This document shows positions 34,128 through 43,775 of a DNA stretch of 64,000 nucleotides, piece after piece. This DNA is from Pseudomonadota bacterium (GTDB lineage: Bacteria; Pseudomonadota; Alphaproteobacteria; Rhizobiales; Rhizobiaceae). The stretch spans positions 124,001 to 188,000 of the forward strand of contig JAEYDD010000030.1 in NCBI GenBank assembly GCA_023404095.1. The letters are read 5' to 3'. The notes under the pieces are model-generated. The model made no database searches, was not told the DNA's origin, and worked only from the letters and a program-made list of their open reading frames with translations. The position numbers and the translations under genes were made by a program. The stretch's first letter is position 1; each line of letters begins with the position of its first letter.

Positions 34128-36332
34128 TCATGCATCCTGTTCCAGCATCAAAGTCGCCAGCGGCGGCAATGTTATCATGGCTGAAACGTTCCCGTTTTTG
34201 TCTCTTGTCGCCTGCACTGCACCGCCATTCCCCTTGCCCGAGCCGCCATAGATGTCGGCATCGGTGTTGAGAATCTCCTTCCAGCGGCCCTCGCCCGGCA
34301 AGGGTATGCGGTAGGCTTCGCGGTAGACCGGCGTGAAGTTGGTGACCACCGCGATCGTCTTTTCGCCGGGCGCCTTGCGCAGCCAGGCGAAGATCGAATT
34401 GTCGCGATCGTCGGCCAGCAGCCACTCGAACCCTTCACCCTCGCAATCGCGCGCGTGCAGGGCGACCCGGTGTCTGTAGGTGCCGTTGAGGTCGCGTACC
34501 AGACGGCGCATGCCCTCGTGCATGCGGTATTCGAGCAGGTTCCAGTCGAGCGCGCGATCCTCGCTCCATTCGCGCCACTGGGCGAATTCCTGTCCCATGA
34601 ACAGCAGCTTCTTGCCGGGGTATCCCCACATGAAGGCGTAGTAGGCGCGCAGATTGGCGAACTTCTGCCAGTCGTCGCCGGCCATCTTGGCGATCAGCGA
34701 GCCCTTGCCATGGACTACTTCGTCATGGCTCAGCGGCAGCACGAAGTTCTCCGTGAAGGCGTAGAGCAGGCCGAAGGTCATGTCGTTGTGGTGGAACTTG
34801 CGGTGCACCGGCTCGCGCGACATGAACTGCAGCGTGTCGTGCATGAAGCCCATGTTCCACTTGAAGCCGAAGCCGAGCCCACCTTCGTGGACGGGATGGG
34901 ACACCTTCGGCCAGGATGTCGATTCCTCGGCGATCGTCATCACGCCCGGCTGGGTGCCGTAGACACGGGAGTTCATCGACTGCAGGAAGCGCACGGCCTC
35001 CAGGTTCTCGTTGCCGCCATATTCGTTCGGCACCCACTCGCCGTGCTTGCGCGAGTAGTCGAGGTAGAGCATGGAGGCGACCGCATCGACGCGCAAGCCG
35101 TCGATATGGAACTTCTCCGCCCAGTAGAGGGCGTTGTTGATCAGGAAGGCCAGCACCTCCTGACGGCCGAAATTGTAGATCGCCGTGTTCCAGTCGGGAT
35201 GAAAACCCTGGCGGGGGTCTTCGTGTTCGTAGAGCGCGGTGCCGTCGAACCAGCGCAGGCCGTGCTCGTCGGTGGGGAAATGGGCCGGCACCCAGTCGAG
35301 GATGACGCCGAGGCCCACCTTGTGGGCGCCGTTGACGAAGCGGGCAAAACCTTCCGGTTCGCCGAAGCGCGCCGTCGGCGCATAGAGCCCGGTGGTCTGG
35401 TAGCCCCAGGACGGATCGTAGGGATACTCGGAGATCGGCAGGAATTCGATGTGGGTGAAGCCCATGTCGACGCAATAGGGGATCAGCCGGTCCGCCAGTT
35501 CGTCCCAGGATAGCATCTCGCCGTTCTCGCGCCGCTGCCAGGAGGCCGCGTGCACTTCGTAGATGGAGATGGGCTGGCGGCGCGCATCGGCGCTGGCCCA
35601 GAAGGCGCGGTGGGCCTCGTCCTCCCACTTTTGCTCGACCTCACCCGTGGTCATCGACGCGGTGCGCGGGCGCAGTTCGGAGCGCCGTGCGAAGGGATCG
35701 GCCTTCAGCGGCAAAAGATCCCCGTTCTTGCCGACGATCTCGTATTTGTAGGCGCTGCCGACGGTCACGCCGGGCAGGAAGATTTCCCATATGCCGGTGT
35801 CGACGCGCCGGCGCATGACATGGCGGCGGCCGTCCCATTCATTGAAATCGCCGACGACGGAGACGCGTTGCGCGTTCGGCGCCCAGACGGCGAAATGAAA
35901 GCCGTCTACCCCCTCGAGCGTGAGCGGATGGGCACCCATCCGGTCGAACAGCCGCAGGTGCGATCCCTCCCGCATATAGTAATCGTCCATCGGGCCGAGC
36001 ACGGGGCCGAAGGAATAGGGGTCGACGATGATCCATTCCCCGCCTTCATTGCGCGCGCGGTAGCGGATGGGCTGCAGCTTGCGGATGGAGACGGGACCGG
36101 CGAAGAATCCGGCCGCATCGAGGCGTTCGAGCTGGCCGATCGTCTTGCCGGCCAGCGTTTCGGCAGACACGGTCTCCGCGTTCGGGATGAAGCAGCGCGC
36201 GACGAACTTGTCGTCCACCTGCTGGATGCCGAGCACCGCAAAGGGATCCGAATGACGGCCGTTCAGAACTGCCTCGATTTCGGCCTTCGCCAGACCCGTC
36301 GATTGCTTTGCCACCGGGTCCTTTTTCGCCAT
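34128..36332 (-). CDS. glgB: 1,4-alpha-glucan branching enzyme
   Basis: This 734-residue GH13 enzyme introduces alpha-1,6 branches into glycogen. It has an N-terminal extension (about 1-110), a CBM48 domain with FAVWAPNAQRVSVVGDFNEWDGR, the catalytic barrel, and a C-terminal beta domain. In the barrel, GLRVDAVASMLYLDYSR holds the nucleophile, MTIAEESTSWP the acid/base and LPLSHDEVVHGKGSL the third acidic residue. Its ATG overlaps the glgP stop by one base (TGATG), which signals coupled translation. The 38 in-frame residues further upstream are within glgP and are not used. Confidence 0.96.
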   Translation of the reverse strand: MAKKDPVAKQSTGLAKAEIEAVLNGRHSDPFAVLGIQQVDDKFVARCFIPNAETVSAETLAGKTIGQLERLDAAGFFAGPVSIRKLQPIRYRARNEGGEWIIVDPYSFGPVLGPMDDYYMREGSHLRLFDRMGAHPLTLEGVDGFHFAVWAPNAQRVSVVGDFNEWDGRRHVMRRRVDTGIWEIFLPGVTVGSAYKYEIVGKNGDLLPLKADPFARRSELRPRTASMTTGEVEQKWEDEAHRAFWASADARRQPISIYEVHAASWQRRENGEMLSWDELADRLIPYCVDMGFTHIEFLPISEYPYDPSWGYQTTGLYAPTARFGEPEGFARFVNGAHKVGLGVILDWVPAHFPTDEHGLRWFDGTALYEHEDPRQGFHPDWNTAIYNFGRQEVLAFLINNALYWAEKFHIDGLRVDAVASMLYLDYSRKHGEWVPNEYGGNENLEAVRFLQSMNSRVYGTQPGVMTIAEESTSWPKVSHPVHEGGLGFGFKWNMGFMHDTLQFMSREPVHRKFHHNDMTFGLLYAFTENFVLPLSHDEVVHGKGSLIAKMAGDDWQKFANLRAYYAFMWGYPGKKLLFMGQEFAQWREWSEDRALDWNLLEYRMHEGMRRLVRDLNGTYRHRVALHARDCEGEGFEWLLADDRDNSIFAWLRKAPGEKTIAVVTNFTPVYREAYRIPLPGEGRWKEILNTDADIYGGSGKGNGGAVQATRDKNGNVSAMITLPPLATLMLEQDA

Positions 36333-38794
36333 CAAGCGCCCCAGATCTCGGTCGCGTACTGACGGATGGTCCTGTCTGAGGAGAACCAGCCCATCCGCGC
36401 CGTGTTCAGGACCGCCTTGGAGTTCCAGGCGGCTCCATCCGTCCACAGCGCATCGACGTCGCGCTGGGCCTTGGCGTAGGCATCGAAGTCGGCCGCGACC
36501 ATGAACCAGTCGTGGTTGTAGAGGCCGTCGATCAGGCCGGCGAAGCGGCCACGGTCGTCGGGGGAAAACACGCCCGAGGAGATGGCCGACAGCGCCTGCG
36601 ACAGCTCCGGAGAACCCTCGATGATGGCCCGGGGGTTATGGCCCTCGGCGCGAACCCGGGCGACTTCGTCGGCGGTCATGCCGAAGATGACGATGTTTTC
36701 CGCACCCACGTGGTCGCGCATCTCGACATTGGCGCCGTCCAGCGTCCCGATCGTCAGCGCGCCGTTCAGCGCGAACTTCATGTTTCCGGTGCCCGACGCT
36801 TCCATGCCTGCCGTCGAGATCTGCTCGGAAAGGTCGGCGGCCGGAACCATGACCTCTGCAAGCGAGACATTGTAGTTCGGCACGAACACGACCTTGAGCA
36901 GGCCACGCACGGCCGGGTCGTTGTTGATGACGCGGGCGACGTCGTTCGCCAGTTTGATGATCAGCTTGGCATTGTGGTAGCTCGGCGCCGCTTTGCCGGC
37001 GAAAAGCTTGACGCGGGGGACCCAGTCGAGTTCCGGCCGCGAGCGGATCTGGTCATAAAGCGCCACGGCCTCGACGATGTTGAGCAACTGGCGCTTGTAT
37101 TCGTGGATGCGCTTGATCTGGATGTCGAACATGGCGCCCGGATCGAGGCGGACGCCGATCCTCGCCTGCACTAGATTGGCCAGCCGCACCTTGTTCTCGC
37201 GCTTGATCGCGGCGAAACGCTCGCGGAAGGCAGAATCGCCGGCGAAGCGGTCGAGCGCCTTCAACTGTTCGGCATCGTCCTCGAAGGCGTCGCCGATCGA
37301 TTCGCGGATGAGGTTGAACAGGCCGGGGTTGCACTGCATCAGCCAGCGTCGCGGCGTGATGCCGTTGGTCTTGTTGTTGATGCGGTCGGGGTAGAGGCGG
37401 TGAAGGTCGGCGAACACCGTTTCCTTCATCAGTTCCGTGTGCAGCGCGGAGACGCCGTTGACGGAATGCGAGCCGACGAAGGCGAGGTTGCCCATCCGCA
37501 CGCGGCGCTCGCCGCCTTCCTCGATCAGCGAGATGTTGCGGACGCTCTGATCGTCGGCGCCTTGTTCCTTGCGGGCCTCGATCAGGATCTTCGCATTGAT
37601 CGCGTAGACGATCTGCATATGCCGCGGCAGCAGCCGCTCGAAAAGAGGAACCGGCCAGCTTTCCAGCGCTTCGGGCAGAAGCGTGTGGTTGGTGTAGCCG
37701 AAGGTGCGGCGGGTGATGTCCCAGGCGGTATCGAAATCAAGACCGTGCATGTCCGTCAGGAGGCGGACGAGTTCGGCCACCGATACGGCCGGATGCGTGT
37801 CGTTCAGCTGGATCGCGACGGCATCCGGCAGCGAGCTGAAATCCGGATACTGCTGCAGGTGGCGGCGCAGGATATCCTGCAGCGAGGCGGACGAGAAGAA
37901 GAACTCCTGGCGCAGGCGCAGTTCCTGACCGGCGGGCGTGGCGTCGGCAGGATAGAGAACCCGCGTCAGGCTCTCGGCCTTGTTGCTCTCGCGCAGCGCG
38001 CCGATGTGGTCGCCGGCGTTGAAGGCATCAAGCAGGATCGGGTCGATCGGGTTGGCCGCCCAGAGGCGGAGCGTGTTGACGCGCTTGGCGCGCCAGCCGA
38101 CGGCCGGCGTGTCGTATGCGGTTGCGATCACGCGCTCGGCGGGCTTCCAGACAAAGCGCTGCTTGCCGTCGCCGAGATCAAGCGTCTCCACTGCACCGCC
38201 GAAACCGATTTCGTAGGAGCTTTCGCGGCGCTCGAATTCCCAGGGATTGCCGTGCGCCAGCCAGGTCTCCGGCAGTTCCACCTGCCAGCCGTCGGCGATC
38301 TGCTGGCGGAAGAGGCCGTGAACGTAGCGGATGCCGTAGCCATAGGCCGGCACGTCGGTCGTCGCCATGGATTCGATGAAGCAGGCGGCAAGCCGGCCGA
38401 GACCGCCATTGCCGAGGGCCGCGTCCGGTTCGAGCTCGGCGATGACGTCGATGTCGACGCCGAGCGAGGCGAGCGCCTCGCGCATCTCGTCCATCAGGCC
38501 GATATTCGTCATCGCGTCGCGCATCAGCCGGCCGATCAGGAATTCGAGCGAGAGATAGTAGACGCGCTTGGCGCCGGTGGCGTAGGTGCGGCGAGTCGAA
38601 TCCATCCACTTGTCGGTGATGCGGTCGCGCACGACCAGGATCGCCGCCGTGAGCCAGTCATGCGGCTTGGCGACCTTCGGATCCTTGCCGATGCGGTATT
38701 TCAGGCGTTCCACCAGCTCGGTCGCAAGCTGCGACGGCTCTGTGGAACGTGGTGCGGGAGCGGGGATTTCGTTGGCGGAGACCCTGTTCATCAT
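36332..38794 (-). CDS. glgP: Glycogen/starch/alpha-glucan phosphorylase
   Basis: This 820-residue GT35 enzyme releases glucose 1-phosphate from glycogen chain ends. The PLP lysine lies in EASGTGNMKFALNGALTIGTLDG near residue 660. PDAALGNGGLGRLAACF and the NDTHPAVSVAELVR segment are also diagnostic. It is the first gene of the glgP-glgB-glgC-glgA-pgm-glgX operon. Tandem ATG codons at 38794 and 38791 are possible starts; AGAAGGG lies further upstream. The promoter region holds an AAGCGCTT site that resembles a LacI-family operator core. Confidence 0.95.
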   Translation of the reverse strand: MMNRVSANEIPAPAPRSTEPSQLATELVERLKYRIGKDPKVAKPHDWLTAAILVVRDRITDKWMDSTRRTYATGAKRVYYLSLEFLIGRLMRDAMTNIGLMDEMREALASLGVDIDVIAELEPDAALGNGGLGRLAACFIESMATTDVPAYGYGIRYVHGLFRQQIADGWQVELPETWLAHGNPWEFERRESSYEIGFGGAVETLDLGDGKQRFVWKPAERVIATAYDTPAVGWRAKRVNTLRLWAANPIDPILLDAFNAGDHIGALRESNKAESLTRVLYPADATPAGQELRLRQEFFFSSASLQDILRRHLQQYPDFSSLPDAVAIQLNDTHPAVSVAELVRLLTDMHGLDFDTAWDITRRTFGYTNHTLLPEALESWPVPLFERLLPRHMQIVYAINAKILIEARKEQGADDQSVRNISLIEEGGERRVRMGNLAFVGSHSVNGVSALHTELMKETVFADLHRLYPDRINNKTNGITPRRWLMQCNPGLFNLIRESIGDAFEDDAEQLKALDRFAGDSAFRERFAAIKRENKVRLANLVQARIGVRLDPGAMFDIQIKRIHEYKRQLLNIVEAVALYDQIRSRPELDWVPRVKLFAGKAAPSYHNAKLIIKLANDVARVINNDPAVRGLLKVVFVPNYNVSLAEVMVPAADLSEQISTAGMEASGTGNMKFALNGALTIGTLDGANVEMRDHVGAENIVIFGMTADEVARVRAEGHNPRAIIEGSPELSQALSAISSGVFSPDDRGRFAGLIDGLYNHDWFMVAADFDAYAKAQRDVDALWTDGAAWNSKAVLNTARMGWFSSDRTIRQYATEIWGA

Positions 38795-38867
38795 GGGTGG
38801 TAACGAAGCCCTTCTCTGCTGATCGGCAAACACAAAACGTGGCGATTTGACGCAATTTTGCATCTAT

Positions 38868-38884
38868 CCGAAGCGCTTGCAATA
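38868..38884. promoter_or_regulatory. LacI-family-like operator core upstream of glgP
   Basis: The sequence CCGAAGCGCTTGCAA contains AAGCGCTT, which fits the AANCGNTT core of many LacI-family operators. It lies about 80 bases before the glgP start. The flanks are only partly symmetric, and the core is short enough to occur by chance. Confidence 0.25.
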
Positions 38885-38945
38885 CAGCGCGGGAAGAAAG
38901 GAGCCATGCGGTGGGTGCACGGCGGATGGCCAGGAAATAGACAGA

Positions 38946-38975
38946 GGCCCGCTGTCCGATCCGGACGGCGGGCCT
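38946..38975 (-). terminator. Hairpin after the TadG-like gene
   Basis: A long stem GGCCCGC/GCGGGCC with an inner GTCCG/CGGAC part lies 26 bases beyond the end of the TadG-like gene. On the minus strand only a weak pyrimidine run follows, so it is a probable but atypical terminator. Confidence 0.5.
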
Positions 38976-39001
38976 TGTGAATGCGCGGGGTTTGCGAAAG
39001 T

Positions 39002-40246
39002 CTAATGCGTCAGGCGGGCATAGGCGCCGGCCGCCCGTTCGCCGATTGTCTTGAAGGCTGCGACCAGCTGGGCCATGTCCTTCGCCTCGTAGTAGTGCGA
39101 GGTCGTGGTCGAGCAGTACTTCAGAAGCTCCTGACCGCGCGTCGGCGCCATGAAGGCGACGGTGTAGACCTCGATCTTTGCTGTGCGGGCAAGATCGCAA
39201 TATTCCTTCGTTTCCTTGTCGGACTTCTTCGAATTGGAGTCGTTCGAGGTGCCGTTGTAGGCGGTGTTTTGGCCGTCGGTCATGAAGACGATGTATTTGG
39301 TCGGAACCTGACCGTTCTTCTGCTTGTGGTAGTATTCCTCGTTCTTCGTCGAGTCCGAAACCGTCAGCTTCTCGTAGGCCTTGCCGAAAGCGGCATGCGA
39401 ATCGGTGCCGCCCTCCGGCTGGGTCGGCAGCGCGTTGACGTAGTTCAGGGCGGTGTCCGTGCCCCAGGTAAACGTCGTTTCAGTCTGCATCTTGTCGTTG
39501 TAGGACACGGCTGCGGTGCGCACGAGTTCCTTGTTCGGGTCTGCGGTATTCAGCTGCGTCACGAGATTGGCGACCGCCAGCTTCAGCGCGGCGATCTTGC
39601 GGGTGTAGCACGGCTTCGTCTCGGAGATGTCCTTGCCCCAGTTGCTCTCCGTCCAGTTCTTGCACTTCTGCGTGGTGCTGGCGACTTCGTTGGTGATGAA
39701 CGACATCGAGCCGGAGCGGTCGAGTACGAGGAACATCGAAAGTGCGTTCTTCGATTCGGTGGCGCTCTTGGCCGACGTCGAAGCGTTCACGGTGGAGACG
39801 TCCTTGACCAGCAGGCGGGTGAGCGGATTGAGGTCCACGCCATACTGGGCATTGATCTGCACCACGAACTGTTTTCCGGTGCCGACCGTCGCAATCTGCT
39901 GGATGTCGATTTCGGAGTTCGACAGCAGCTCCAATTTCGCCTTGGCCGCCTCGTCGTCGAGATCGCTGCCCTCCTGCATCTGCGTCTTGAGGAACTGCAT
40001 GGCCAGAAGTTTGGCATCCGAGATCGCGTACTTGTCGTTTGCCAGCGCCGAGGCGGCGGCAAGGGCCGCCGAGTCGGCCGCATCCTGCAGCCGCGACTTC
40101 GTCATCATGATCTGCGTCAGGTCGATAGAGATGCCGCCGGCGCCCAGCAGCACCGGGAGCAGCAAAGCCGTCATCATGCCAAAGTTACCGCGACGGTCCT
40201 TTATCAGGCGGGAAAGGACACCCTGTTTTTCCGTTGCCAGTTTCAT
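39002..40246 (-). CDS. TadG-like pilus-assembly / von Willebrand factor A protein
   Basis: This 414-residue protein begins with a short cytosolic part, then a pilin-like membrane helix in DRRGNFGMMTALLLPVLLGA (17-36) and ID..DAADSAALAAASAL, the pattern of TadE/TadG/Flp-type pseudopilins. The rest is a von Willebrand factor A domain (about 168-410) with the metal-ion site DRSGS (176-180) and a later FMTDGQNT. It is likely exposed outside the inner membrane and binds proteins in a metal-dependent way. No other tad genes are near, so it is a solitary copy. The start at 40246 is placed before the short basic N-terminus; a weaker site lies 24 codons upstream. Confidence 0.85.
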   Translation of the reverse strand: MKLATEKQGVLSRLIKDRRGNFGMMTALLLPVLLGAGGISIDLTQIMMTKSRLQDAADSAALAAASALANDKYAISDAKLLAMQFLKTQMQEGSDLDDEAAKAKLELLSNSEIDIQQIATVGTGKQFVVQINAQYGVDLNPLTRLLVKDVSTVNASTSAKSATESKNALSMFLVLDRSGSMSFITNEVASTTQKCKNWTESNWGKDISETKPCYTRKIAALKLAVANLVTQLNTADPNKELVRTAAVSYNDKMQTETTFTWGTDTALNYVNALPTQPEGGTDSHAAFGKAYEKLTVSDSTKNEEYYHKQKNGQVPTKYIVFMTDGQNTAYNGTSNDSNSKKSDKETKEYCDLARTAKIEVYTVAFMAPTRGQELLKYCSTTTSHYYEAKDMAQLVAAFKTIGERAAGAYARLTH

Positions 40247-40429
40247 TTTGGAAGCCACCCCATCGTCATAATGTTGCAGCGACGATAGCGCGGAAAAATT
40301 ATCCGGCGGTTTCGGCAATAGCTAAAATTCGAGGCATATCCAGAAAAGAGCCCGGAAAGCAGTGGGTTGCGGGCGCCGCCCGGTGTCTCCAATCGGGACT
40401 CGCAGGCAGGAGGCGAGCTGTATGTGCTA

Positions 40430-40452
40430 AAATCGGACAGGCTGTCCGATTT
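40430..40452 (-). terminator. Perfect hairpin/palindrome after the transglutaminase gene
   Basis: Arms AAATCGGACAG and CTGTCCGATTT are exact complements around a single G. Read on the minus strand it follows the transglutaminase stop by 8 bases and ends in TTTT, which suits a terminator with a small loop. The near-perfect symmetry would also suit a protein-binding site upstream of the TadG-like gene. Confidence 0.6.
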
Positions 40453-40460
40453 GCCATTGC

Positions 40461-41348
40461 TTAACCCTGCGGGTTCACAGGAATGACGTCGACCGCCTGA
40501 GAGGTGGTCTGCTGGCCGTAGCTCTTGACGATGCCGATGACGGGGGCCACGTCGGCGTAGTCGCGGCCATAGCCGACGACGATGTGGTCGCTGCCGGCGG
40601 GGATATTGTTGGTCGGATCCAGCTCGATCCAGCCGGTCACGCGCCCGCACCACAGGCGCACCCAGGCGTGCATGGCATCCGCACCCTCCAGCCTTTCCTT
40701 GCCCGCAGGCGGGATGGTCCGCAGGAAGCCGCTGACATAGCCTGCGGGAATGCCGAGGCTGCGCAGCGCCACGATCATCACATGGGTGAAATCCTGGCAG
40801 ACGCCACGCTTGAGACGGAATGCCTCGATGGGGGTCGTCTCCACCGACGTCGCCTCGGCGTCATAGATGAAGTCTGCGTGTATCCGCTCGCAGATCGCCG
40901 TGCCGATCTCCTGCACCGTCATGCCGTCGCGGGCGATCGAGCGCGCATAGTCGGCAATCACCGGGCAATGGGGCAGGCGGGGGCTGTGACCGGTGAAGTG
41001 GTGGGGCGATGCCGGGTCGAGAGACCAATAGGCGGCGATCTCCCTGGACAGCTCGGCCGGGCGTGGCGAAAAATCCGGAAGATCCTCGTGGATATCCACC
41101 TGCACCCGTGCCTGCATGTCCACCTCCAGCCGGTCGTGGGCATTGCGGAAGAGGATCGAGGTCGCCGAGTTCTCGAAGAAATCGACGAGGCCGTTGCGCT
41201 CCACCGGCTGGGGGACGATGTCGATCGCGCCGGCGATCAGCCGCTGCCGGCCGGGAATCGAGCGCGGCAGGATGCGGACCATGTGCCGGCCGCCTGAGAC
41301 CGCAACCTCGTAGTCGTACTCGATGCGCAGGTTGATGTCGTACAGCAT
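40461..41348 (-). CDS. Transglutaminase-like cysteine protease (bacterial N-terminal type)
   Basis: This 295-residue cytosolic protein has the bacterial transglutaminase N-terminal domain (about 1-85) and a catalytic core with C184 (GVCQDFTHVMIVALRSLG), H228 (DAMHAWVRLW) and D244 (WIELDPTNN). Bacterial members mostly hydrolyse amide or peptide bonds. It is the third gene of a unit in which it follows the ATP-grasp/alpha-E gene by 12 bases. In work on amidoligase systems this trio of families is predicted to make and trim a peptide-like product. The substrate is unknown. Confidence 0.88.
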   Translation of the reverse strand: MLYDINLRIEYDYEVAVSGGRHMVRILPRSIPGRQRLIAGAIDIVPQPVERNGLVDFFENSATSILFRNAHDRLEVDMQARVQVDIHEDLPDFSPRPAELSREIAAYWSLDPASPHHFTGHSPRLPHCPVIADYARSIARDGMTVQEIGTAICERIHADFIYDAEATSVETTPIEAFRLKRGVCQDFTHVMIVALRSLGIPAGYVSGFLRTIPPAGKERLEGADAMHAWVRLWCGRVTGWIELDPTNNIPAGSDHIVVGYGRDYADVAPVIGIVKSYGQQTTSQAVDVIPVNPQG

Positions 41349-41360
41349 GGCGCGGCGATC

Positions 41361-43772
41361 TCAGCTCAGGTAGGTCTGGCCGAGGATATCGGACAGCTTT
41401 TCAAGCTCGCCTTCGAAGCGGCGATAGGCCTCGGGCGTCATGCCTTCCGGCGTCATGACGGCGAGACCGGCATGCAGGCGCATCGCCTCGCGGTAGAAGG
41501 GAGACATCTGCCCGTTCGAGTAGGCGAAGGGCAGTTGCTCGATCTCCGTCTTGATCTCGTTCAGCTGGTAGAGCACGGAGCGCGGGTTCAGCGAATCGAG
41601 CGCCAGAAGATCGGTCACGGTCAGCCGCGCCGTGGCCACGTTGTAGCGGCGGCGGTGGGTCATCACGCTGTCACCTATCTCCAGAAGCATGTCGAGCGCG
41701 CCGTCGGGGGCATCCTCGCCGGCGAGGTGTCGCAGGAGGCGCGTCATGTGCAGCCCGCGCTCGAGATAGCGGCCGATCGAAAGGAAGCGCCAGCCGGTGA
41801 AACGGTACATGTTTTCGTGCACGAGGCCGGCAAAGCCCGCGAGCTTGCGTAGCAGGACGGTCATCGCGCGCGTCGCATCGTCGCCGGGCTGGACGGACGA
41901 ATTGAAGCGGCGCGCGGTCTTTGCGAGGTCGGCAAGGGCCAGCCAGCCATCCGGGGAGAAGCGGTCGCGAATGTTGCTGGCGCTGAAAACGGCGCTGTCG
42001 ATGTTGATCACCAGGCTCGACGGCACGGGCTCGGCCGTGTCGATGTCCAGTTCCTTCAGATAATCGCTGACATCCTTCAGAAGCGGCTGGTCGGGATCGG
42101 CATATTCCGCGAAGCGGCCGTGCCAGGCGCGCAGGATCCGCAGTGCGCCTTCCGCGCGCTCGATGTAGCGGCCGAGCCAGAAGAGATTGTCGGCGGCCCG
42201 GCTGGGCAGGCTGCCGGGCATGTTGCGGGTGAAATTTTCGTCGGCGGGCAGCAGTGTCGTCCGATCGACCGGCTTGTCGCTGACGATCCAGACGTCGGCG
42301 GCCGACCCGCCGTCCTGCATGGTAATCGCCGAAACGTCGTTGCCGGAGCTGATGCGGGCGAAGCCGCCTGGCATGATCTGCCAGCCGTCGCGGGTGCGGG
42401 CGGCGAAGACGCGCAGGCTCATCGGCCGCGGCACCAGCTTGCCGTCGATATAGGCCGGCGTCGTGGAAAGCGTGACGGCCTCCTGACCAACGAGACCAGC
42501 CCCGTCGCTGGCGAGCCAGTCCGTGATCGAAAGCTTGGCGTTTTCACGCAAGGTGGAGCCCAGCACGGACCGGCCGTTGTCGTCGAAGAAGGGACGCGTC
42601 GAGAAGGCCGGTCCGATGACCATCTTTTCGATGTTGGCGGCGACCTGCTCGCGCTCCAGCTGCTGCCCGCACCACCAGGTGGCGATGCTCGGTAGCTGTA
42701 GATCTTCGCCGGTCAGGTGCCGACAGATGGTCGGCATGAAGGCGAGCAGCGCGCGGGTCTCCAGGATGCCGGTGCCAAGCGCGTTGACGATGCGCACCGA
42801 ACCTGCGCGCAGGGCCTCGACGATGCCAGGCGTGCCGAGCTGCGACTGGTGGTTCAACTCCAGGGGGTCGGCGAAGCTGGCGTCGAGGCGCCGCCACAAG
42901 ACGCTGACGGGCTTCAGGCCCGCCACCGTACGCACCATCACCCGGCCGCGAACAACCGTCAGGTCCTCGCCTTCCAGGAGCGTGAAGCCGAGGTAGCGGG
43001 CGATGTAGGCGTGTTCGAAATAGGTCTCGTTGGCCGGACCCGGCGAGAGTACGGCGATACGGTCGTCCTCGAACTGGCGGCCGGCCAGCAGCGCGTCGCG
43101 AAAGGCGCCGAAGAAGCCTGCAAGCCTGTGCACGTGCGCTTCGGCATAGACGTCGGAGAAGGCGCGGGCGGTGGCGACGCGGTTCTCCAGCGCGAAACCG
43201 GCACCGGACGGCGCCTCGGTCCTGTCTGACAGCACCCACCAGTTGCCGTCGGGGCCGCGCCCGACCTCGAAGGAACAGAAGTGCAGGAAGTGGCCGCCGG
43301 CGGGCGTCAGTCCCACCAAAGGGCGCAGATATTCGGAATTGGTGCCGATGAGCGAAGCGGGCAAGAGGCCCTCCGACACCAGCCGGGCAGGGCCGTAGAT
43401 GTCCGCCGCGATCATTTCCAGCAGTTCGGCCCGCTGGACCAGCCCGCGCGACAGCGTCTCCCATTCGGACTGATCGATCAGCACCGGTATGTGCGACAAT
43501 GGCCATGCGCGCTCGCCGCCGGCATCCTTGCCATAGGCGCGATAGAATACGCCGGCATCGCGCAGATAGCGGTCGGCGCGGGCGAAGCGGCTTGCCAGTT
43601 CCGCCTCGTCCATCCGGCGGAGAGCGGAGAGGAGCGGCTGCCAGACCGGTCGGACGGTGCCGTCGGGGGCGACCATCTCGTCGGCGATGCCCGGCAAGGG
43701 CGCATATTTCATGAGCCCCTCCAATACCGGGTTCCCGTCGATACGCTCCGCCTCGGCAGCCGTTGATGTCAA
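41361..43772 (-). CDS. Circularly permuted ATP-grasp ligase fused to alpha-E domain
   Basis: This 803-residue protein joins two families usually encoded separately. Residues about 20-500 form a circularly permuted ATP-grasp (DUF404/DUF407) with FCSFEVGRGPDGNWWVLSDRT and VLSPGPANETYFEHAYIARYLG. Residues about 515-800 form the all-helical alpha-E domain (DUF403), starting LPSRAADNLFWLGRYIERAE. The ATP-grasp part probably activates a carboxylate for amide bond formation; alpha-E always travels with it and may dock partners. The start is TTG at 43772 with AGGAG 8 bases upstream, three bases after the DUF2126 gene. Fusion plus tight spacing shows the two work together. Confidence 0.9.
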   Translation of the reverse strand: MTSTAAEAERIDGNPVLEGLMKYAPLPGIADEMVAPDGTVRPVWQPLLSALRRMDEAELASRFARADRYLRDAGVFYRAYGKDAGGERAWPLSHIPVLIDQSEWETLSRGLVQRAELLEMIAADIYGPARLVSEGLLPASLIGTNSEYLRPLVGLTPAGGHFLHFCSFEVGRGPDGNWWVLSDRTEAPSGAGFALENRVATARAFSDVYAEAHVHRLAGFFGAFRDALLAGRQFEDDRIAVLSPGPANETYFEHAYIARYLGFTLLEGEDLTVVRGRVMVRTVAGLKPVSVLWRRLDASFADPLELNHQSQLGTPGIVEALRAGSVRIVNALGTGILETRALLAFMPTICRHLTGEDLQLPSIATWWCGQQLEREQVAANIEKMVIGPAFSTRPFFDDNGRSVLGSTLRENAKLSITDWLASDGAGLVGQEAVTLSTTPAYIDGKLVPRPMSLRVFAARTRDGWQIMPGGFARISSGNDVSAITMQDGGSAADVWIVSDKPVDRTTLLPADENFTRNMPGSLPSRAADNLFWLGRYIERAEGALRILRAWHGRFAEYADPDQPLLKDVSDYLKELDIDTAEPVPSSLVINIDSAVFSASNIRDRFSPDGWLALADLAKTARRFNSSVQPGDDATRAMTVLLRKLAGFAGLVHENMYRFTGWRFLSIGRYLERGLHMTRLLRHLAGEDAPDGALDMLLEIGDSVMTHRRRYNVATARLTVTDLLALDSLNPRSVLYQLNEIKTEIEQLPFAYSNGQMSPFYREAMRLHAGLAVMTPEGMTPEAYRRFEGELEKLSDILGQTYLS

Positions 43773-43775
43773 GTC

